Origin: CAZADS01 sp964483985
GTDB taxonomy: Bacteria; Pseudomonadota; Alphaproteobacteria; Thalassobaculales; Thalassobaculaceae
Length of the DNA stretch: 64,000 nucleotides
NCBI GenBank assembly: GCA_964483985.1
Contig: CAZADS010000100.1
Span: 1-64,000 of the forward strand
Direction: 5' to 3'
The position numbers and the translations under genes are program-made. The number at the start of each line of letters is the position of its first letter. Position 1 is the stretch's first letter. This document shows positions 36,149-45,344 of the stretch, in pieces. Under the pieces are notes generated by a model, which had not been told where the DNA came from, did not search any database, and saw nothing but the letters and a program-made list of their open reading frames with translations.

Positions 36149-36916
36149 CTATCGGGCGAGAAAGCCGCCATCTATTACTAATTCGGTTCCGGTAACAAAT
36201 TTAGCGCCGTCACTGGCTAGGTAAACCACGCCTTCAGCAATGTCGGTTGGTTCTCCTAGACGGTTAAATGGAACGTTGCTGTCTATATAATCCTTAAATT
36301 CCGGTCCGCGCTTTTGAATAGCTGCTGCAACCATAGGGGTATCAATGAAACCAGGATGTATTGAATTTACTCTTACCACAGGTGTTTTTCTTGCGCATTC
36401 TAAAGCAGCTGCCTTGCTTAAAAGTCGGACTCCTCCCTTTGAAGCACAATAGTTTGTTGCTGTAGCTAAGCCAGCAAAGCCAAGAATTGATGATATATTG
36501 ATAATTGATCCGCCTGTCCCTTTACGCATAGCGCGAATTCCGTGTTTGCAGCCCAGAAAAACCCCATCTAGATTGACCGAGATACAATGGCGCCAGGTTT
36601 CTAGTTCCATATCTTCAATATCTATGGCGTTACTTCCAACTCCAGCACCATTTAATAGAATATCCAGGCGCCCATATTCTTCCAGAATTTCCTCACAAAC
36701 TCTCTCCCATTGAGACTCTGATGTCGTATCGTGAGTTTTGAACGTGCAATTTCCTCCAGCGTCACTGATTTCACTCGCCACCCGCTCTCCTTCTACGGTT
36801 TGAAGATCAGAAAGTATAACAATTGCTCCCTCGAGCGACATTAATTGGCCAGTTGCTTTTCCTAATCCCGAGGCACCGCCAGTGAGAAGCGCCACTTTCC
36901 CTGCTAAACGTCCCAT
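36149..36916 (-). CDS. Short-chain dehydrogenase/reductase
   Basis: A classical SDR of 255 residues. The cofactor motif TGGASGLGKA is at residues 12-21, NGAG near residue 90, the catalytic Ser in INISSILGFAG and the YxxxK motif in NYCASKGG near residue 155. The aspartate in ILSDLQTVEG at the end of the second strand points to NAD rather than NADP. It lies 47 bp downstream of the 536-residue unknown on the same strand, so the two are probably co-transcribed. The 3' end converges on the dienelactone hydrolase gene. Confidence 0.88.
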   Translation of the reverse strand: MGRLAGKVALLTGGASGLGKATGQLMSLEGAIVILSDLQTVEGERVASEISDAGGNCTFKTHDTTSESQWERVCEEILEEYGRLDILLNGAGVGSNAIDIEDMELETWRHCISVNLDGVFLGCKHGIRAMRKGTGGSIINISSILGFAGLATATNYCASKGGVRLLSKAAALECARKTPVVRVNSIHPGFIDTPMVAAAIQKRGPEFKDYIDSNVPFNRLGEPTDIAEGVVYLASDGAKFVTGTELVIDGGFLAR

Positions 36917-36963
36917 TTTTTTCTCCGGTTCATGATTTTGGAGCCGCTTACTTGATGGATTTG

Positions 36964-38574
36964 TTATTGAAGATTTATTAAATCAAAGGCCTCGCCGAAC
37001 CGCCTTGAACATTCTAAATGGTCACCATATTTCCTATGTCCTGCAGTATGCTGGGCGGAAGCTAGTAATAATCTTTCTGAATCCCAAGCTTTGTTTTTCC
37101 CATAATCTTCCAAGGTGCATTGAGCGAGCTCTTGATTGTGCGGATCATTACCTATTCTAACCGCTGAAAACGCTAGGCGTTGTACAAGTGGGGATCTATC
37201 ATGGCCACTATCAATATATGCTTGAGTCCAGTTCACAGCAGCCTCAGCATCTGTTTCTACTAGCGATTGCTCAAGTTGGTCTAGTAGTTTAGTGATGGAC
37301 ATGCCAGATGCACTCTGAGGCGTTTTGATCGGCTTGGCTTTGAGTTCTCCAATGTGTTTTTGATGCCATGAGGCGCGATTTAAGTAAGATGCCGCAAGGA
37401 AAATTAATTTAATTCTTTGTGGGTGTTTGAATCGATCAAAAAACCAGCCCAGCGTGTTGCAATACTCATAGCAATGTTGAGGTAAGGAAAAATTTGTATT
37501 TCCATGTGTTTCCAACATAACCTGGGCTGCCCCCAATTGCAGCGTATCCACTATACTGCGAGGTGATTTCCCGGTTTTTAGGAGTTTGGCCAATGGTTCT
37601 ATAAAATCCGGTTCTGGATTTCGAATGATAACCTCAATCAGGGATTCTGTTTCATCCTTCGTTAACGGTACCGTGTTATTCAATAAAACCTCTTCGGCCT
37701 CGCTTGTCCCAGCATACGGAATCGCACTCAGGGTTTCTCCCTCAATGTGGATTTTGACCGAATTGCTTGCCATTTCATAGGTAGAATACCATCTTGGTCC
37801 AACCGCCATGTCTAGAACGCCGGCATAGATTACGTGATGTGCATGATCCCAACCGATGGCATCGCCTAACTCAATCGTGGCCCGAGCTCTGAAGCTTTTA
37901 TGGCCCGTTGTGTAGGATCGATTATTAAATGCACGGTCTTGTACATCTATTAATCCAGCAAAAGCTAATTCGGCTAACACTTCTTCACGATGAGTCTTGT
38001 TATCCATCAGACCAAGAAAAATTCGGTAAGCATCAACTACATTGCCTCTCTGGACATGAGTAATCCACTGATCCAATTTATTTCGTATGGTTCCGGAAAG
38101 GTGTTTGGGTTCTTGGTCTGGCCAGTGAACAACAGGCTTTGGAGGTGGCCCAGGGGGTAATTTGTAACCGCGCGCGTAATGGCCTGGTGCTTGGAGAATT
38201 TTTTGGTTCCAGATGTCAAGGCCTGTTGGGATATACCAGATAGTTTGTGCAAAAGGTAATCCCTCGGCACCTTCCGGCATCATCTGAGATAAGTGTAATG
38301 TTGAACGGGCGCTTAGTAGGCAATGGTCATTATTGACGAAATTGACATAACCATTATCGATCCGCTCATGATAAGGAACATGCGTATAGGGACCATGTAT
38401 TTTAACCGCATGACTGAGCATTTCTTGAAGAGGTCGCTTGGACCGAAGGATGTCATAACAGACGGAGCTGGCTCCATGTTGATCGCGATCCATGATACGC
38501 TCTTCCAGTTGTTCGTAAAGTTTTCGAACGCTGTTTGAGATGCCTGCGCTAGAATCCAGCATTGTATTCTCCAA
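36964..38574 (-). CDS. Unrecognised 536-residue His-rich protein
   Basis: I do not recognise this family. It has no signal peptide or membrane segment and reads as a mostly helical cytoplasmic protein. Striking likely-conserved clusters are HGPYTHVPYHERID (60-73), FVNNDHCLLSARSTLHL (79-95), GWDHAHHVIYAG (241-252) and LETHGNTNFSLPQHCYEY (354-371); the density of His, Asp and Tyr suggests a metal- or cofactor-binding site. The last 110 residues have a different, repeat-like helical character. It probably heads an operon with the SDR downstream and is divergent from a DAO-type oxidoreductase. Questin-oxidase-like or other metal-dependent oxygenase folds are possible but only a guess. Confidence 0.75.
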   Translation of the reverse strand: MENTMLDSSAGISNSVRKLYEQLEERIMDRDQHGASSVCYDILRSKRPLQEMLSHAVKIHGPYTHVPYHERIDNGYVNFVNNDHCLLSARSTLHLSQMMPEGAEGLPFAQTIWYIPTGLDIWNQKILQAPGHYARGYKLPPGPPPKPVVHWPDQEPKHLSGTIRNKLDQWITHVQRGNVVDAYRIFLGLMDNKTHREEVLAELAFAGLIDVQDRAFNNRSYTTGHKSFRARATIELGDAIGWDHAHHVIYAGVLDMAVGPRWYSTYEMASNSVKIHIEGETLSAIPYAGTSEAEEVLLNNTVPLTKDETESLIEVIIRNPEPDFIEPLAKLLKTGKSPRSIVDTLQLGAAQVMLETHGNTNFSLPQHCYEYCNTLGWFFDRFKHPQRIKLIFLAASYLNRASWHQKHIGELKAKPIKTPQSASGMSITKLLDQLEQSLVETDAEAAVNWTQAYIDSGHDRSPLVQRLAFSAVRIGNDPHNQELAQCTLEDYGKNKAWDSERLLLASAQHTAGHRKYGDHLECSRRFGEAFDLINLQ

Positions 38575-38611
38575 TTCGAACCAATTGCAGCAGCCTAATT
38601 ATTTCGTTGCT

Positions 38612-38632
38612 TCAGAATATTATACTTTCTGA
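38612..38632. repeat. Inverted repeat TCAGAA/TTCTGA in divergent gap
   Basis: TCAGAA (38612-38617) and TTCTGA (38627-38632) form a 6-bp inverted repeat with a 9-nt AT-rich spacer. It lies 38 bp upstream of the minus-strand unknown gene, in the 222-bp gap shared with the divergent DAO gene. It could be an operator; chance cannot be excluded. Confidence 0.25.
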
Positions 38633-38796
38633 CTTTTAGAAATTCTGGATATGCTAATTTCCGAATATATCGATGATTTTGTTACATGTTAAGCTATTAG
38701 AGAGAGTGTTTCAGTTATCACAGTCGAAACGTCGAAAAATAGCTGTAATGCAATTCGTTAATTGGGGTTATCTTTTTACGATTATGGGGTGATTAA

Positions 38797-39906
38797 ATGG
38801 GGGTTGTAATCTGTGGCGGCGGCATCATTGGAGTATGCACGGCATACTACCTAAGTTTAAAAAACATTCCTGTCACCATTGTTGAACGTTCGGCGATAGC
38901 ATGTGCTTCCTCTGGAAAATCGGGAGGATTTTTGGCTTTTGATTGGTGTCGAGGTTCGCCCCTTGACGCATTGGCAAGACGGAGTTTCGCTTTGCATGCA
39001 GAATTATCCCAGGAGATTAGTGAAGATTGGGGATATCGCCGCATCGAAACTCTTGGATTGCTAGCAAGTGAAAACAGAAATTTTTCTAATCAAGGAAACA
39101 TAATTAAACCCAATTGGCTTGCGACGGATACACAAATTCATGGGCAGCTTGGTACCAGTGATACCACCGCACAGGTAGATCCGTCCGCTTTTACAAGAAC
39201 GATTATGAAAGCAGCAACGAAGTTGGGTGCTGAAATTAAGTATGGCGTGGTAGAAGGACTAGAATTATCCAAAGCTAAGGATCAAGTTTCCGGAGTCATC
39301 GTAGACGGTACGTTTCTGGGAGCTGATTCCGTTGTTATAGCGATGGGACCTTGGTCGTTAATGGCTTGCCAATGGTTGCCCTTGCCGGCTGTATACGGTT
39401 TGAAAGGACATAGCCTAGTTTTTGATTTCCAACCAAAACCCATACCGCATGCAGTCTTTGTAGAATACGAAACAGACAACGGACAAATGACTAGTCCGGA
39501 AGTTTTTCCACGCAAGGACGGAACTACATATGTTTGCGGTTCTCCAGGTAACGATCCATTACCATCTGATCCGAATAGCGTATTGCCAGAACCGGCGGCT
39601 TGTAGAGAATTGATAAATCAAATTAAACGTTTTGCGCCTGGATTGGGTGCTTCTTTTATAAAGAAACAACAAGCTTGTTTTAGGCCAGTTACCCAGGATG
39701 GTTTGCCGCTTATAGGACCGATTTCTGGCATAGCTGGGGCCTATATAGCATCGGGTCATAGCGTTTGGGGTATATTAAATGCACCGGCTACAGGAGAGGC
39801 AATGGCAGAATTGATTGTCGATGGTAAATCCAGTTTAACATTATCGGCATTTGATCCAAGCAGGTTACCTGTATTCAGCCCAGACCGTTTTCATGGGTCA
39901 CAATAA
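38797..39906 (+). CDS. FAD-dependent oxidoreductase, DAO family
   Basis: A 369-residue flavoenzyme of the D-amino-acid oxidase / glycine oxidase group. The N-terminal FAD motif is VICGGGIIGVCTAYYLS, followed by SSGKSGGFLAFDW and, near the C-terminus, IASGHSVWGILNAPATGEAM, which closes the flavin site. Family members oxidise secondary or D-amino acids and related amines. It stands alone, divergent from the unknown protein gene and converging on the FAD/NAD(P) oxidoreductase gene with 3 bp between them. Confidence 0.87.
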   Translation: MGVVICGGGIIGVCTAYYLSLKNIPVTIVERSAIACASSGKSGGFLAFDWCRGSPLDALARRSFALHAELSQEISEDWGYRRIETLGLLASENRNFSNQGNIIKPNWLATDTQIHGQLGTSDTTAQVDPSAFTRTIMKAATKLGAEIKYGVVEGLELSKAKDQVSGVIVDGTFLGADSVVIAMGPWSLMACQWLPLPAVYGLKGHSLVFDFQPKPIPHAVFVEYETDNGQMTSPEVFPRKDGTTYVCGSPGNDPLPSDPNSVLPEPAACRELINQIKRFAPGLGASFIKKQQACFRPVTQDGLPLIGPISGIAGAYIASGHSVWGILNAPATGEAMAELIVDGKSSLTLSAFDPSRLPVFSPDRFHGSQ

Positions 39907-39909
39907 TAA

Positions 39910-41403
39910 TTAAGGTATCATGTCAGGATGGTTTAAAAGACTCTCCCAATGCATGTCGGCATCTTCAAGAAATAGACCTCGTGTCACTCCGCCAACAAGC
40001 ATTGGTACTGTTAACCGTAATGTGCTTATAGAGCATCCTGAGGGCCCAAAACTCATAGTCGGTCCAAAAGTAAAATCGTGAATTCGGTTTAGATAGGTAG
40101 CGGATCCAGGGTACTTTTCCAAAAATTCAAAGCTTTTACCAAGGTATGGATATCTACCTAATCTTTGGTCGGTTAAACCCTCTGGAGGAATATATTGATC
40201 TCTCCAAAGTTTTATATGTTTTGATAAGTTGTTTAATTCCGGTCGTTTCCTGACATCTTGGTCATGTCCAGCACATGATATTATAAAGTCAGCCTCGAAG
40301 GGGCCTTGATCAGTTTTTATTAAAACGCCTTTTGTGGAGGGAGTGACGGATTTCCAATCAGCATTTGTGTGAAGAGTAAAACTGGGGTGGCTACTTGCTC
40401 GGCGCCAAGTTTCCGGCGGCATTCCCATCCTGATATTCAAAATATAATGCATAAACCGCCACCTAGTAGAATCGTCTAGTTCACCAAAATGGCGTAGGAA
40501 GCCAGCAGTAATACACCAACGATAAACTTGCTGTCTTCGATGCGTATCGCGACGACAAAACATGTGAACATCGGCACCTGCCTCTAGGGCGCAAATAGCG
40601 TTATCTCCGGCGGTCGCACCAACGCCCAGAACCGCAACTCGTTTCCCTGACAAGGCTTTAAAGTTGATTGGATCGGCCGCTTTAGCTCTTAAATGCTGAG
40701 GGAGCCGAGATAGATAGTCTGGAAGCCACCAGTCTCCCGTTCCGTCATGACCAGTAGCTAAAACCAACCGCCTAACGTAACGAAATTCCTTGCCGGTTTC
40801 GGTTTGCAGGGTGACTCTAAGCGAATGTTCTGCGGGTTCGATTTCTAGCAACTCGGTATTGTTCTGGACAGGCAAATTTAAGGTTTCCCGTATCCAACAA
40901 AGGTATCTTATCCAATTGTCACAAGGTACAAAATTAAGATCATCCCAGGAAGCGTGGCCGTAACAGGCGCGATGCCAAGCTTCATAGGTTAAGTTTGGAA
41001 TCCCCATATCCGGTCCTGGATAATGTTTGGGAGACCGAATAACGGGCATGCGGCCATGACTATTCCAAATACCTTCCGTGCCATATGCTTCTTTGTCTAT
41101 TGCGAGAATATTGGTAACTCTCTCTCGTAAAAGCCAACCTGCTATAGCCAATCCGCCTTGACCGGCTCCAACTATCAGGACATCTAAGAGTTTGTTGCCA
41201 TCTGGTCCGACACGCTGCGGCATCCAATCAGTCTCTGGATGACGAAGAGTAAACAAATCTCGTTGAGCTTGATCTTTAAGAATGTGTAGCCGTGTTTCCG
41301 CATCTGGCAGTTGGGGGCCATAACTTTCAGGCTTGTTAATTAGATGTTCACCCTCGTCTTTCCAACGAATAGCACGAGTACTTGAGGAAAAATTATGCTG
41401 CAT
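39910..41403 (-). CDS. FAD/NAD(P)-binding oxidoreductase (flavin monooxygenase-like)
   Basis: A 497-residue two-dinucleotide-fold flavoprotein. The first FAD motif is VLIVGAGQGGLAIAGWLL near residue 73 and the second NAD(P) motif is VAVLGVGATAGDNAI near residue 220, with the linking LVLATGHDGTGDWWLPDYL. The layout is that of flavin monooxygenases, although the textbook FxGxxxHxxxY motif is not seen in its usual form. It lies 23 bp downstream of the beta-hydroxyacid dehydrogenase gene on the same strand, so they likely form an operon. Confidence 0.82.
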   Translation of the reverse strand: MQHNFSSSTRAIRWKDEGEHLINKPESYGPQLPDAETRLHILKDQAQRDLFTLRHPETDWMPQRVGPDGNKLLDVLIVGAGQGGLAIAGWLLRERVTNILAIDKEAYGTEGIWNSHGRMPVIRSPKHYPGPDMGIPNLTYEAWHRACYGHASWDDLNFVPCDNWIRYLCWIRETLNLPVQNNTELLEIEPAEHSLRVTLQTETGKEFRYVRRLVLATGHDGTGDWWLPDYLSRLPQHLRAKAADPINFKALSGKRVAVLGVGATAGDNAICALEAGADVHMFCRRDTHRRQQVYRWCITAGFLRHFGELDDSTRWRFMHYILNIRMGMPPETWRRASSHPSFTLHTNADWKSVTPSTKGVLIKTDQGPFEADFIISCAGHDQDVRKRPELNNLSKHIKLWRDQYIPPEGLTDQRLGRYPYLGKSFEFLEKYPGSATYLNRIHDFTFGPTMSFGPSGCSISTLRLTVPMLVGGVTRGLFLEDADMHWESLLNHPDMIP

Positions 41404-41426
41404 GTGAATATACGTATAACCGGTGG

Positions 41427-42326
41427 TTAACCGCCCTTGCCGCCAGTCCCAGCTAGTTTAATGGATGACCCTCTTTCATAATATCGAATTACTTCATTTA
41501 CGTCGACATCGCCCCCTTGCTCATTAAATGCAGAGTGGAAAATTTCTCGCGCCAAATTAATTATCGGGAGAGTGACGCCAGTGGCTATGCCTAATTCGGC
41601 TGCCTGCCGAATATCTTTATGCATAAGACCCAAAGTGAAGCCTTGAACTGGGTTCTCGTCCCTTAACACAAATCTTGGCAAAGTCACGTCAGTAGCAAAG
41701 TTGCGACCTGAGCTTTTATTCAGTATTTCCGCACAAAGGTCTGGATCGATACCGTTTTTTGTTGCCAGGGAGAGCGCTTCGAATGTAGCTAGTCTATTTG
41801 CAGCATTAAGCATATTATTTGCCAGTTTCATAACATGTGCAGTGCCCACGCCACCAGTTCGAAATAAATTTGGACTGACAGATTCTAGCGCTGGTAAAAC
41901 TTGACCCACTGCATTGTCGGAGCCGCCTATCATTATAGCTAACGTTCCCGCTGCTGCACCTCCCGGACCTCCAGAAACAGGTGCATCTATGAACGTAAGT
42001 CCCGGGGGCATTTCTTCGGCTATTTGTCTTGTCATCACGGGGTCCCCGGTCGTCATATCGCAAACAACCCCTTGTTTCATTTTCGAGGTTAATCCATTGG
42101 GGTCAAGAGTAACCGCTTGGACATGTTTTGAAGTGGGCAGACATAGAAATACAACATCCGATTCGGCGCCAACCGCTGCCGCGGAGTCCACTGCCTTTGC
42201 ACCCAAAGACGAAAAACTTTTCCTGAGTTCTTCCGCAATATCAAATACGATCAACTCATGCTTTAAAAGCATTCGTTTTGCAATAGCACCCCCCATATTC
42301 CCGAGACCTATAAACCCAAACCGCAT
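41427..42326 (-). CDS. Beta-hydroxyacid dehydrogenase (3-hydroxyisobutyrate dehydrogenase family)
   Basis: A 299-residue paralogue of the mmsB product. ATG 42326 is preceded by AGGAG; the frame is open 22 codons further but without family sequence. The Rossmann motif FGFIGLGNMGGAIAKRM, the substrate segment DAPVSGGPGGAAAGTLAIM and the lysine region HVMKLANNMLNAANR are present. Related enzymes reduce or oxidise tartronate semialdehyde, hydroxyisobutyrate or succinate semialdehyde. Operon position before a flavin oxidoreductase suggests a different substrate from the valine-pathway enzyme. Confidence 0.87.
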   Translation of the reverse strand: MRFGFIGLGNMGGAIAKRMLLKHELIVFDIAEELRKSFSSLGAKAVDSAAAVGAESDVVFLCLPTSKHVQAVTLDPNGLTSKMKQGVVCDMTTGDPVMTRQIAEEMPPGLTFIDAPVSGGPGGAAAGTLAIMIGGSDNAVGQVLPALESVSPNLFRTGGVGTAHVMKLANNMLNAANRLATFEALSLATKNGIDPDLCAEILNKSSGRNFATDVTLPRFVLRDENPVQGFTLGLMHKDIRQAAELGIATGVTLPIINLAREIFHSAFNEQGGDVDVNEVIRYYERGSSIKLAGTGGKGG

Positions 42327-42578
42327 AATTTTTACTCCTGACGAAATGTCAAAATGAATGGATGATAGAATGGTGAACAGTAGCTGGAACATTACCGAAA
42401 AGATATTGCCCTAGGTAACCATGGTAATCATAGATTTATGAATATTAGCATAGGTAAGAATTCAAAGTCATTTAAGAACCACTAAGAAAATAGGTATTAA
42501 ATTTTTTTCTTATTGTTGTTCAAAGTAAAATACTGAAGTAAAGAAGTTGATGACGGATAGAATTTAGGTGGGTTTAAC

Positions 42579-42998
42579 ATGGATGAAGACCGCGTTCGGC
42601 AGCGTTTTGCATGCGCTCTAAACACCTATTGTCAGGAATTTGATAATTTCTTTATTGCGAAAATACTAGGGCTCAAAATTTCATATCCCGAAGATCATTG
42701 TCTTGTTGAGTTCCCGGTGGATGACTTTTTCTTTAACCCACAAGGTAGCTATCACGGGGGAATGTTGGCCACCATTATGGACATTTCAATGGGGCATCTA
42801 ATAAAATCGACTACTGACGAGCCTGGGATTACGTTAGAAATGAAAAATCAATATGTCCGCCCATTAACGGTTGGCCCAGCCAAGTGCAGAGGGGAGTTTA
42901 TTCGAAAGGGCCGTTCAATTAGTTTCCTAGAGTCGCGTGTTTGGGACCAAAACGATAAGTTAACGGCTTGTGCCACCTCTACTTGGAAGATGGGGTAA
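42579..42998 (+). CDS. PaaI-type hotdog thioesterase
   Basis: A 139-residue acyl-CoA thioesterase of the PaaI/YbgC-like hotdog group. The motif GSYHGGMLATIMDISMGHL (residues about 63-81) carries the active-site region, followed by the strand segment EMKNQYVRPLTVGPAKCRGE. These enzymes release free acids from CoA esters, often in aromatic or short-chain acyl catabolism. It is a single-gene unit, facing the TauD gene tail to tail. Confidence 0.83.
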   Translation: MDEDRVRQRFACALNTYCQEFDNFFIAKILGLKISYPEDHCLVEFPVDDFFFNPQGSYHGGMLATIMDISMGHLIKSTTDEPGITLEMKNQYVRPLTVGPAKCRGEFIRKGRSISFLESRVWDQNDKLTACATSTWKMG

Positions 42999-43030
42999 TG
43001 ATTTTAGTATGAGCAAGTCATAATAATTCT

Positions 43031-43858
43031 TTAAAATGGTTTGTCACCCTTTATGGTAACGCGATAGCCTGAGCGGACTTTTGGATAATAGTCCCAGAGC
43101 GCTAAATGTTGAACGCAACGATTATCCCAAAAAGCAATACTATCTGGTTGCCATTTAAATCGAACTTGGTAATCCGGTTTAGAACAATGATTATGGATGA
43201 ACGTTAAAACTCCATCACTCTCTTCTCGTGGTATTCCATTGATAAAAGTAGTAAAGGTACGATTGACATATATGGATTTCCGTCCAGTTATAGGATGAGT
43301 CCGGATAACGGGGTGAATTGCAGTGGGATAAGCTAGTCCTGTATCATCATGACCATTTTCGGTATATCGACCACGATAAACATGTTCTCCCGAGTGGGTG
43401 GCCGTTAGACCATCCAAATATTTTTTCATTCGGTCACTTAGTCCTTCGTAAGCGGCGTACATACTGGCAAAAAGCGTGTCGCCACCACTTTCAGGGACTT
43501 CCCAGAGATGTAAAATGCTTCCCATTGGTGGCTCTTCGTCGCAAGAGACATCTGAATGCCATTTTTCACCGGCGATCCGTTTGGAGTTTTTATCCGCATG
43601 GACAATAAGAATTTCTGGATGCCCTGGCGGTGGCGGTGAACCTGGATGAATGTGTAATTCCCCGAATTTTCTACCAAAGTTTTTGTGTTGTTCGACATCA
43701 ATTGACTGGCCTCTAAAGAACAGTACTGAATGTTGCATTAAAGCGTCATGAACTTCTTGAAATTGTTGATTGCCAAGAGGTTTCGAAAGAGTAATCCCTG
43801 AAACTTCGGCACCTATTCTGGGAGTAAGCCGTTTTACTTGTATTGTTTGATAAGACAT
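43031..43858 (-). CDS. TauD/TfdA-family Fe(II)/2-oxoglutarate dioxygenase
   Basis: A non-haem iron dioxygenase of about 275 residues. The iron-binding HxD is in GEKWHSDVSCDEEPP near residue 95 and the distal His with the 2-oxoglutarate-binding Arg are in CVQHLALWDYYPKVRSGYR near the C-terminus. QPDSIAFWDNR is also typical. Taurine, alkylsulfonate and phenoxyacetate dioxygenases share this fold; substrate cannot be assigned, and no sulfonate transporter is close. I chose ATG 43858 (AGGGG upstream) among three nearby in-frame starts. Confidence 0.88.
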   Translation of the reverse strand: MSYQTIQVKRLTPRIGAEVSGITLSKPLGNQQFQEVHDALMQHSVLFFRGQSIDVEQHKNFGRKFGELHIHPGSPPPPGHPEILIVHADKNSKRIAGEKWHSDVSCDEEPPMGSILHLWEVPESGGDTLFASMYAAYEGLSDRMKKYLDGLTATHSGEHVYRGRYTENGHDDTGLAYPTAIHPVIRTHPITGRKSIYVNRTFTTFINGIPREESDGVLTFIHNHCSKPDYQVRFKWQPDSIAFWDNRCVQHLALWDYYPKVRSGYRVTIKGDKPF

Positions 43859-44032
43859 TCGATGCATTTCCCCTAAGAACAATTTATTTGTTTTTTATTT
43901 TCTCTTAAGCCGCATTTCTCTTGAAGGCTGGTTCGGGTTTGCTAAGCTGATTTCACATATAGGATGATGTCTTGGTATTATTGAATAGTCAATTCGTGCA
44001 AAAATAGAGCTCCAAAAATAGGAGGAACCAGA

Positions 44033-45259
44033 ATGGTGACAAATGGCAGGCGAGGTATGCTTTCGGGTGTTCGTGTTCTCGATATGACCCAATTCGAAGC
44101 AGGCCCATCTTGTACGGAAACACTTGCTTGGCTTGGAGCGGAGGTCGTGAAACTCGAGAACCCAAATAGAGGTGATGCGGGTCGATTTGCTACGTCGGAA
44201 AAGCAGGGGATTGACTCATTTTATTTCATGCAATTTAACTCCGGAAAAAAAAGTATAACCTGTAATCTGAAAACTCCCGAAGGAGTGGGTCTGGTTAAAA
44301 AGTTGGTGAGGGAGGCCAACGTCTTCATAGAAAATTTTGCTCCTGGTGTAGTCAAACGCATGGGGCTCGATTATGAGGCCATCAAAGCGGAAAACCCCGG
44401 GATAATCTATGCTTCAGTAAAGGGGTTTGCTGAAGGCAGTCCGTATGAAAATTTTTTATCCTTTGATATGATCGGTCAGTCTGCTGGGGGCGTGCTTAGT
44501 ATCACTGGTGAAGCCGATGGACAACCCTGTAAACCTGGGGTTACGCTTGCTGACACTGGCACAGGAATGCTGATGGCAATTAGCATTCTTGGCGCACTCT
44601 ATAGGCAGCAGGCGACTGGTGAGGGTGAGCGATTACAACTCGCCATGCAAGATGCGATGACGCAGTATACCAGATTAGCATATGCCTATAGAGATTTAAA
44701 CGGAAAAGCAGCTCCTCGAGCCGGAGCGAAACTCTTTACAACCGGCAACGCTCCTACCGGTATTTTCCCCTGTAAGCCGGGTGGAAAGAATGATTACGTG
44801 TATATCTATACCACTCGGGCAGGGAACCATCATTGGGAACGTTTGTGTAACCTTATCGGTCGAGATGACTTAATTAGTGATCCGCGATTTGCGAATCCAA
44901 AACAACGTGCCGCTAACGAAGAATTTATAGATAAAGTTCTAACCGAATTTACAAAACAGCACACAAAACGCGAAGCGATGAAATTAATAGGAGAGTGCGG
45001 TGTTCCTTGTGGCGCTGTGCTCGATGTGGCCGAATTATATAATGATGACGACTTGAATGCTCGAGGTATTTTTCAAAACATGGAACATCCTAAAAGGGGA
45101 AGCTATAAAATGCCAGGTTGGCCAGTAAAAGTAGGCGGAGGGCATTTACCTGTGCCCCCGTCGCCTTTATTGGGTGAACATGTGGATTCAGTATTAGAAG
45201 AATGGCTTAATATGACCGATGACGAGATCTCCGAACTTAGAAAAAGTGGGGCTGTATAA
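44033..45259 (+). CDS. CaiB/BaiF family (class III) CoA-transferase
   Basis: A 408-residue family III CoA-transferase, forming interlocked dimers and moving CoA between carboxylic acids. The start GVRVLDMTQFEAGPSCTETL, the CoA-binding FAPGVVKRMGLDYEAI and the catalytic aspartate in LSFDMIGQSAGG (Asp145, equivalent to that of formyl-CoA transferase) are present. AGGAGG lies just upstream of the ATG. It is followed 85 bp later by a ThDP lyase gene, a pairing known from oxalate (Frc/Oxc) and from 2-hydroxyacyl-CoA lyase pathways. Confidence 0.9.
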   Translation: MVTNGRRGMLSGVRVLDMTQFEAGPSCTETLAWLGAEVVKLENPNRGDAGRFATSEKQGIDSFYFMQFNSGKKSITCNLKTPEGVGLVKKLVREANVFIENFAPGVVKRMGLDYEAIKAENPGIIYASVKGFAEGSPYENFLSFDMIGQSAGGVLSITGEADGQPCKPGVTLADTGTGMLMAISILGALYRQQATGEGERLQLAMQDAMTQYTRLAYAYRDLNGKAAPRAGAKLFTTGNAPTGIFPCKPGGKNDYVYIYTTRAGNHHWERLCNLIGRDDLISDPRFANPKQRAANEEFIDKVLTEFTKQHTKREAMKLIGECGVPCGAVLDVAELYNDDDLNARGIFQNMEHPKRGSYKMPGWPVKVGGGHLPVPPSPLLGEHVDSVLEEWLNMTDDEISELRKSGAV

Positions 45260-45344
45260 AGTTTTAAAACATTTCCAAACGCGCCATCCTAGTCGTTGTT
45301 TTGGATATACGACAATTTATTAATAGCATAAAAAGGAGGCGGTT

